Positions 15,192 through 19,900 of a stretch of 19,900 bases of DNA are shown here, piece by piece. The position numbers and the translations under genes are program-made. The notes beneath the pieces were generated by a model. It was not told the DNA's origin and did no database searches. It was given only the letters and a program-made list of their open reading frames with translations. Positions within the stretch are counted from its first letter, which is position 1. Each line of letters begins with the position of its first letter. The stretch comes from CAYGAW01 sp964347945 (GTDB taxonomy: Bacteria; Chloroflexota; Anaerolineae; UBA7937; B3-Chlor): the NCBI GenBank assembly GCA_964347945.1, contig CAYGAW010000081.1:1-19900 (forward strand), in the 5' to 3' direction.

Positions 15192-15334
15192 AAAGGAGGG
15201 CAAGATGTGAGTGCGAAATGAGTGCCTGGTGTCTGACCCGCATTTCAGCACCCGAATACGAAAAGGAGGGAGAAATGAGTGCCAACGGCTCGACGCGCGT
15301 TCCAGAGCTTGAAGACAATAGGGAGGAAGAAATG
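15192..15334 (+). promoter_or_regulatory. Three stacked Shine-Dalgarno/start modules, including an ATG-TGA minimal ORF
   Basis: Module 1: AAAGGAGGG (15192-15200) then ATG immediately followed by TGA (15205-15210); an in-frame ATG for the binding protein lies at 15218. Module 2: AAAAGGAGGGAGAA then ATG at 15275. Module 3: GGGAGGAAGAA then ATG at 15332. Modules 1 and 2 share AAAGGAGGG and ATGAGTGCC and look like a local duplication. Module 3 gives the most standard Tat signal peptide. Confidence 0.6.
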
Positions 15335-16687
15335 GAAGAAAAAGACTTGACCCGCCGTGATTTCCTTCGCGGCGCAGCAGCGGCAGCCGGCGCTGGACTG
15401 GTTGCAGCGGCATGCGGCCCAGCGGCGACACCGACACCAGAGGCGCCTCCCGAAGCGCCTGCCCCAACGCCCACCAAAGCGCCCACTGTAGTGCCTACCG
15501 TGGCGCCGCCCACCAAAGACAAGATTGTTATTGGTGCGGCCAGGCCTATCTCAGGCCCATTAGCCATTTTTGAAGAAACGGCATTCGGGCCGTGCTACAA
15601 AATGTGGGTTGAGGAGGTCAATGAAAAGGGTGGGATATACGTGGAGGAGTATGGCAAGAGTCTACCGGTAGAGATGCTCGTATACGATGATACAAGCGAC
15701 ATGGGCACGATGACGAGGTTGCTGGAGAGGTTGATCCTAGAGGACAAGGTTGACTTTGTGTTCGCCCCCGCCAGTACCGCTTTTAATTTCGCTGCCGCCG
15801 CCATATGCAACAAGCACGGGTATATAATGATGACAACCGAGGGTGGCGCCACGACCATCGAGCAAATGCTTCCTGGTATGCCCTACTTCTTTGGCGTCTT
15901 GAACTATTCCAACCGCAACCAGATACCGGTTCTGGCAGACCTTCTTGCGGAATGGGGCGCCAAGACGGCGGCGGTAATCTACATCGCTGACCTCCACGGC
16001 ATCGAGTATTCCGGCGTGGCGAGTATAGAATTCGATAGGGTAGGGATTGAGGTAGCTATGGTTAAGAGCTCCCCGCCTTTCACTACGGAGTTAGAGCTCC
16101 TGTTGAAGGAGGCCAGGGATTCTGGGGCGGATGTCCTTTGCGCTTTTGTCTATCCCCCTACGACCTTTATGGCTGTCATGCAGTCAATAGGGATTGGCTA
16201 CAGTCCAAAGGCCATTGTACTCGGCCCTGGGGGTTATTCGATGGCTTTACGAGACATGGCCGGCCCTGCGCTTGACGGAGTAATTGGTGAAGGTGCCTGG
16301 AGCCCGAAGCAGTCTCCCGGAGCCCAAGAATTCTATGATAAATTCGTCGCCCGCATGGGTGAAGAAAACATAGACATGTGGGGGCATCTATTCTACTGGG
16401 GAGGGCTGTCCTTCTTTGAGCAGGCTATCGAGAAGGCAGGCACCCTCGACCAGTCAGTAATAAGGGAGGTAATGGCTACCAGTACGTTCGATACCGTTCT
16501 GGGACCGACTTGGTTTGACCAATTCGGTGATGGCGGCTGTCTCCTGGCAGTTGAGTGCCATCCCGGCCAGATTGGTCAGTGGCAATGGGATGAGACGGCT
16601 GGGAAGTGTGTGTGGGAAGTCATAGGCCCCAAGGAGAAGGCTACCGCAGAGCCTATCTACCCCAAGCCGCCGTGGCCAGCAGCCTAG
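15332..16687 (+). CDS. Liv-type ABC transporter substrate-binding lipoprotein (Tat-exported)
   Basis: 451 residues from ATG at 15332; starts at 15275 and 15218 are in frame and also have good ribosome binding sites. The N-terminus has a Tat motif, TRRDFLRG (7-14), an Ala-rich core and a lipobox ending at Cys28 (VAAAC), so it should be exported folded and anchored by lipid. A Pro/Thr/Ala spacer follows, then the type I periplasmic-binding fold of the LivJ/LivK family from KDKIVIGAARPISG to the end. It is the first gene of the Liv set and should define the substrate, which could be an amino acid, amide or aromatic/aliphatic acid. The adjacent acyl-CoA genes make a carboxylic acid attractive, but that is inference. 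Confidence 0.9.
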   Translation: MEEKDLTRRDFLRGAAAAAGAGLVAAACGPAATPTPEAPPEAPAPTPTKAPTVVPTVAPPTKDKIVIGAARPISGPLAIFEETAFGPCYKMWVEEVNEKGGIYVEEYGKSLPVEMLVYDDTSDMGTMTRLLERLILEDKVDFVFAPASTAFNFAAAAICNKHGYIMMTTEGGATTIEQMLPGMPYFFGVLNYSNRNQIPVLADLLAEWGAKTAAVIYIADLHGIEYSGVASIEFDRVGIEVAMVKSSPPFTTELELLLKEARDSGADVLCAFVYPPTTFMAVMQSIGIGYSPKAIVLGPGGYSMALRDMAGPALDGVIGEGAWSPKQSPGAQEFYDKFVARMGEENIDMWGHLFYWGGLSFFEQAIEKAGTLDQSVIREVMATSTFDTVLGPTWFDQFGDGGCLLAVECHPGQIGQWQWDETAGKCVWEVIGPKEKATAEPIYPKPPWPAA

Positions 16688-16732
16688 TAGTCAGAGTAGA
16701 CTTTGAGTTCATCAAGAACGATAAGTAGTTGA

Positions 16733-16819
16733 GCAGGCTGTCTAAAGGGTGTGAAAATAACACCTGTAAGGATGATTATTTTCTCCCAGGAATGTTCCTG
16801 CACCTCTTAGGCAGCCTGC
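16733..16819 (+). other. Nested inverted repeats between binding protein and permease genes
   Basis: Outer arms of 19 nt (16733-16751 and 16801-16819) pair at 16 of 19 positions. Inside are two more perfect hairpins: GAAAATAA/TTATTTTC (16753-16760 and 16776-16783) and CAGGAA-TG-TTCCTG (16787-16800). Together they fold as a three-way junction. The repeat CACCTGTAA occurs at 16761 and 16819. It may protect the binding-protein mRNA and lower permease expression, or be a small REP/MITE-like element. Confidence 0.6.
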
Positions 16820-16854
16820 ACCTGTAATAGCCAGAGCAAGAAAGGATACTACTT

Positions 16855-17724
16855 ATGTTAGTAACAACCCTGGATATAGTGATTCATGGGTTACTGATTG
16901 GCGGCATTTATGCCCTGATTGCCATGGGGTTCAGCCTGCAGTATGGTGTTGCCCGGGTGCTGAACATAGCTCACGGCGAGTTTATCATGCTCGGTGCTTT
17001 CGGCACCTGGACGCTGTACACTATACTTGGCATCAACCCGCTGGTTTCTCTGGTCATTGTCGGCCCTGTTCTATTCATGATAGCCTTTGCCCTTCATGGA
17101 ACTTTGTTCAGAAGACTCCTAAGATCGTCACCATCCCCAGCTGTCTTTGAGGGCAGTTCTATGCTAGCCACTTTTGGTCTTCTTTTCATCATTCAGAATT
17201 CGGCCATATTAATATGGGGGGCTGATATAAGGGGATACTCCTATTTAGCTATTCCGGTCGATATTGCGGGAGCCATATTTCCCGCCAATCGTTTAGTGGC
17301 CCTCTTTTTTGCTTTAGCCACAGGTTTAATCTTCTATGTCTTCTTAGCCCGCACCCGCATGGGAAAAGCCATCAGGGCGGCAGCGCAGGACCCGGCGACC
17401 GCAGGCCTAATGGGGGTAAACATCAACAGGGTGCTGGCTCTATGCTTTGGCCTCGGCGCGTTGATGGCTGGTTTTGCCGGTTTACTCATAAGTATGTGCT
17501 TTTCTATTGCGCCAACCATGGGTCTGGAATATACCGTGATTGCTATCATCGTAGTCGTCCTGGGTGGGCTGGGCAGTATCCCGGGCAGTTTCATCGGGGG
17601 TTTTATACTGGGTATCATTGGCAGTATAGTAACCTATATAGAACCAGGCCTAGCACTGCCTGCCTACTATTTCATCTTCACATTCCTGCTTCTGGTAAGG
17701 CCGACGGGTATTTTGGGGAAGTAA
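16855..17724 (+). CDS. livH: Liv-type ABC transporter permease LivH
   Basis: 289 residues, inner-membrane permease with about eight hydrophobic segments. The N-terminal text GLLIGGIYALIAMGFSLQYG, VARVLNIAHGEFIMLGAF is the LivH hallmark. The cytoplasmic coupling segment AIRAAAQDPATAGLMGVNINRV contacts the ATPases. AAAGGA lies 8 nt before ATG at 16855. It pairs with the LivM gene 4 nt downstream to form the channel. Confidence 0.93.
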   Translation: MLVTTLDIVIHGLLIGGIYALIAMGFSLQYGVARVLNIAHGEFIMLGAFGTWTLYTILGINPLVSLVIVGPVLFMIAFALHGTLFRRLLRSSPSPAVFEGSSMLATFGLLFIIQNSAILIWGADIRGYSYLAIPVDIAGAIFPANRLVALFFALATGLIFYVFLARTRMGKAIRAAAQDPATAGLMGVNINRVLALCFGLGALMAGFAGLLISMCFSIAPTMGLEYTVIAIIVVVLGGLGSIPGSFIGGFILGIIGSIVTYIEPGLALPAYYFIFTFLLLVRPTGILGK

Positions 17725-17728
17725 AGAG

Positions 17729-18679
17729 ATGAATATTGAAAGTGCTATCTCAAGAAGGCTATTCTTGCTGGGACTACTTCTTTTTCCCTTGATTCTGTTA
17801 GCTACTTTACCCCTCTATGCGCCAGGTTATACTCCCGTGCTACTGAGCGACATATTGATGTATGTCATCCTTGCCGTGGCCTGGACCATCTTTTCCGGTC
17901 CTACCGGTTACATCTCACTGACGCCGGCGGCATTCTTCGGGGTCGGCATATACACTTCAGCTGTACTGGGCATGGCGTTACCCTTGCCTGTTGTTATCTT
18001 GATTGGCGGTCTGGCCAGTTTCTGTCTTGCCCTTCTCGTTGGTGCTTTGACTCTGAGGCTAAGAGGCATCTATTTTGCCATCTTTACCTTCGGCCTCGTT
18101 ATGCTCATCGCGCATCTTCTCCTGTTCTGGGAGATCAATGTAACCGGCACGCGTGGCAGATTCGTTGTTCTACAAAGTATTGACATGGTATATTACACCA
18201 TCCTCGCCATTTTTGTGGCGACAATGCTTACCGCCTACTTGATCAGACGCTCTAGATTCGGGTTGGCCCTGCGGAGTATCGGTGAGGACGAGGAGGCGGC
18301 GGCTCATATGGGCGTTAATGTAACGATGGTGAAGGTTGTCACCTTTGCCATCAGCGCTATTTTCATGGGGGCAGCCGGAGCCATCATGGCCACAAGATGG
18401 ACGTATATCGACCCGTTTATCGCCTTTAATCTGAACTATTCTTTCATGCCCGTTCTGATGGCCATCTTTGGCGGCATGGGCCAGCTCTATGGTCCGGTAA
18501 TAGGTGCAGCTGTTTTTGCCTACCTGGAAGAATTTCTAGTAACCCGCCTTCCCGAATTATATATGGTCATTTTCGGCATTATATTGGTGATTGCCATACT
18601 ATACCTGCCCAACGGACTTGTCGGACTAATACAGAAGCTGTGGAAGCGAGTTTCGGGAGTGCAACATGCCAATACTTGA
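17729..18679 (+). CDS. livM: Liv-type ABC transporter permease LivM
   Basis: 316 residues, second permease. Hydrophobic throughout, with family text GYISLTPAAFFGVGIYTSAV, and the coupling loop RRSRFGLALRSIGEDEEAAA followed by HMGVNVTMVKVVTFAISAIF. The start is 4 nt after the LivH stop (GGGGAAG upstream). Its 3' end overlaps the LivG start by 14 nt, indicating tight translational coupling. Confidence 0.93.
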   Translation: MNIESAISRRLFLLGLLLFPLILLATLPLYAPGYTPVLLSDILMYVILAVAWTIFSGPTGYISLTPAAFFGVGIYTSAVLGMALPLPVVILIGGLASFCLALLVGALTLRLRGIYFAIFTFGLVMLIAHLLLFWEINVTGTRGRFVVLQSIDMVYYTILAIFVATMLTAYLIRRSRFGLALRSIGEDEEAAAHMGVNVTMVKVVTFAISAIFMGAAGAIMATRWTYIDPFIAFNLNYSFMPVLMAIFGGMGQLYGPVIGAAVFAYLEEFLVTRLPELYMVIFGIILVIAILYLPNGLVGLIQKLWKRVSGVQHANT

Positions 18680-19385
18680 GGGCGAAGGGGTTACGAAGCA
18701 CTTTGGCGGGTTGGCGGCGGTCGCAAACGTAGACTTCAATGTGAACCAAGGTGAAGTCGTCGGTTTGATCGGTCCCAATGGGGCTGGCAAGACGACGCTT
18801 TTCAATCTGATATCGGGGGCTCTCGTACCCAAGGAAGGAGCAATAAGATTCAACGGCCAAGACATCACTGGGACAAGCCCGCACAAGATCTGTAGAATGG
18901 GGTTGGCGAGGACGTTTCAATCCGTTAGGGTCTTCCCCAATATGACAACTTTTGAGAATGTCTTATTGGGCTCGGTATTTGGTCGTTCAACTGGTATGTC
19001 ATCAGCGGATGCTGCAAGGGGAGCTACAGATTCGCTAGAGTTTGTGGGGTTGTCAGCAGTGAGAGGGACCCCAGCTGGGGGATTAACCCTGGCCAACCAG
19101 AAGCGAGTTGAAGTGGCCAGAGCGTTGGCCACGGAACCGGAACTATTGCTGCTTGATGAGCTTATGGCGGGCTTGAACCACACCGAGATAGCCGAGGCCC
19201 TGGAGTTGGTGGCCAGGATTCGGGACCAGGGGACCACCATCTTCATGATTGAGCACGTCATGAAAGCCATCATGAGTGCATGTGACCGGATCATGGTGCT
19301 CCATCACGGCGAGAAGATTGCCGAGGGAACGCCACAGGAGATTGCATCCAGCAAGACAGTCATCGAGGTATACCTAGGAGAGTAG
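18666..19385 (+). CDS. livG: Liv-type ABC transporter ATPase LivG
   Basis: 239 residues, cytoplasmic ATPase. Walker A GPNGAGKTT (36-44), Q-loop in ARTFQ (Q85), Walker B LLLLDE (160-165) and the switch His197 in MIEHVMKAI are intact. The signature region reads GLTLANQKRVEVARAL (139-154), unlike the LSGGQ of standard ABC proteins; such drift is known among LivG-like proteins, so activity is still expected. It overlaps LivM by 14 nt and is followed 4 nt later by LivF. Confidence 0.93.
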   Translation: MPILEGEGVTKHFGGLAAVANVDFNVNQGEVVGLIGPNGAGKTTLFNLISGALVPKEGAIRFNGQDITGTSPHKICRMGLARTFQSVRVFPNMTTFENVLLGSVFGRSTGMSSADAARGATDSLEFVGLSAVRGTPAGGLTLANQKRVEVARALATEPELLLLDELMAGLNHTEIAEALELVARIRDQGTTIFMIEHVMKAIMSACDRIMVLHHGEKIAEGTPQEIASSKTVIEVYLGE

Positions 19386-19389
19386 GCCC

Positions 19390-19900
19390 ATGCTGGAGAT
19401 AAAAGACTTACAGGTTTTCTATGGGAAGGCTCAGGCATTGTGGGACATCTCTTTGAACGTCGATGAGGGAGAGATCGTCGCCTTGGTGGGCTCAAATGGA
19501 GCCGGCAAGAGTACACTGCTCAAGACCATATCAGGTGTGCTGCGGCCGGCTTCAGGTGCAGTTACGTTCCTGGACCAGCGGATAGATGGGATGGCACCTC
19601 ACTCCATAGTGGAAATGGGCATTTGTCACATACCTGAAGGAAGAAGGCTGTTCACACAGATGTCGGTGGGTGAGAACCTGGAGATGGGGGCGTACGTTCA
19701 AGAAGCCTGGAAGCAGAGAGAGGAAACACTTGAAAGGGTTTATGAGATCTTTCCTGTACTGAAAGAACGACAGGGGCAATTGGCCAGCACGTTGAGCGGT
19801 GGTGAGCAGCAGATGGTGGCTACGGGTCGGGGTTTGATGTCCAGGCCAAAGCTGTGCCTGTTCGATGAGCCTTCCTACGGCCTGGCCCCGAAGTTGGTCA
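19390..19900 (+). CDS. livF: Liv-type ABC transporter ATPase LivF (partial, runs off the right edge)
   Basis: 170 codons are visible from ATG at 19390 (AGGAGAG 8 nt upstream); the family length is about 235, so roughly two thirds is here. Walker A GSNGAGKST (34-42), CHIPEGRRLF around the Q-loop, the signature LSGGEQQ (135-141) and Walker B LCLFDEPSYGLAP (155-167) are all present. It forms the heterodimeric ATPase with LivG and completes the five-gene transporter. Confidence 0.93.
   Translation, partial: MLEIKDLQVFYGKAQALWDISLNVDEGEIVALVGSNGAGKSTLLKTISGVLRPASGAVTFLDQRIDGMAPHSIVEMGICHIPEGRRLFTQMSVGENLEMGAYVQEAWKQREETLERVYEIFPVLKERQGQLASTLSGGEQQMVATGRGLMSRPKLCLFDEPSYGLAPKLV

Larger units (their letters stand above)
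14183..15331. other. Divergent regulatory region and long leader, no convincing gene
   Basis: This 1.1 kb lies between the leftward catabolic set and the rightward Liv operon. It holds two back-to-back promoters (listed separately) and a roughly 600-nt leader before the binding-protein gene. Small open frames occur (14209-14409 minus; 14550-14832 and 14886-15080 plus) but lack good start signals and recognisable text. A small palindrome AGTCC-TAG-GGACT lies near 14818-14830 and ATCAC/GTGAT arms near 14995-15011. I find no known riboswitch. Confidence 0.5.

Noticed and set aside
1..19900. CRISPR arrays, complete insertion sequences, toxin-antitoxin pairs, rRNA
   Set aside because: I looked for regularly spaced repeats, transposase text and RNA landmarks and found none beyond the recombinase and tRNA remnants.

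Overview
This window looks like a chromosomal segment of an uncultured bacterium, most likely an anaerobic or facultative member of the Chloroflexota. The taxonomic hint is indirect. The ABC substrate-binding protein is a Tat-type lipoprotein followed by a Pro/Thr/Ala spacer (TPTPEAPPEAP...), and two secreted proteins carry a YLPLVL motif just after the signal peptide. I associate both traits with Chloroflexota, but no 16S rRNA or marker gene is present to confirm this.

Left part (1-6360), secreted proteins: A minus-strand gene (195-1370) encodes a secreted protein made of two copies of a CTPGFWKQEQHFYAW domain joined by Cys/Pro-rich linkers. A decayed third copy of the motif lies just past its stop. 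The 1.3 kb after it has no convincing gene but holds a compact regulatory patch: overlapping opposite promoters, a small-RNA-like promoter/terminator unit and two facing terminators. A plus-strand pair follows. The first (2667-3749) is a secreted domain of unknown function. The second (3760-5955) is a paralogue of it fused to a serine hydrolase of the pectinacetylesterase/Notum type.

Middle scar (6360-7080): There is a broken large serine recombinase and, 130 bp away, a 43-nt remnant that looks like the 3' half of a leucine tRNA. This is evidence of a past mobile-element event.

Right part (7079-19900), a catabolic and transport island: Reading leftward on the minus strand are an MFS transporter, an acyl-CoA dehydrogenase, an AMP-forming acyl-CoA synthetase, a decayed glycyl-radical-enzyme activase (missed by simple ORF calling because of an in-frame stop), a molybdopterin oxidoreductase and its four-cluster ferredoxin subunit. 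Diverging on the plus strand is a branched-chain-amino-acid-type (Liv) ABC transporter in the order substrate-binding lipoprotein, LivH, LivM, LivG, LivF; LivF runs off the right edge. Two good sigma70-type promoters sit back to back at 14590-14675 between the two arms. The simplest model, which is inference, is Liv-type import of a carboxylic acid followed by CoA activation, dehydrogenation and a Mo/FeS redox step. The true substrate cannot be read from sequence.

Most notable items: the hidden activase pseudogene, the domain-duplication/esterase-fusion pair, the CTPGFWK repeat protein with its decayed third unit, the nested RNA fold between the binding protein and LivH, the shared divergent promoter region, and the stack of three Shine-Dalgarno/start modules (one an ATG-TGA minimal ORF) before the binding protein.
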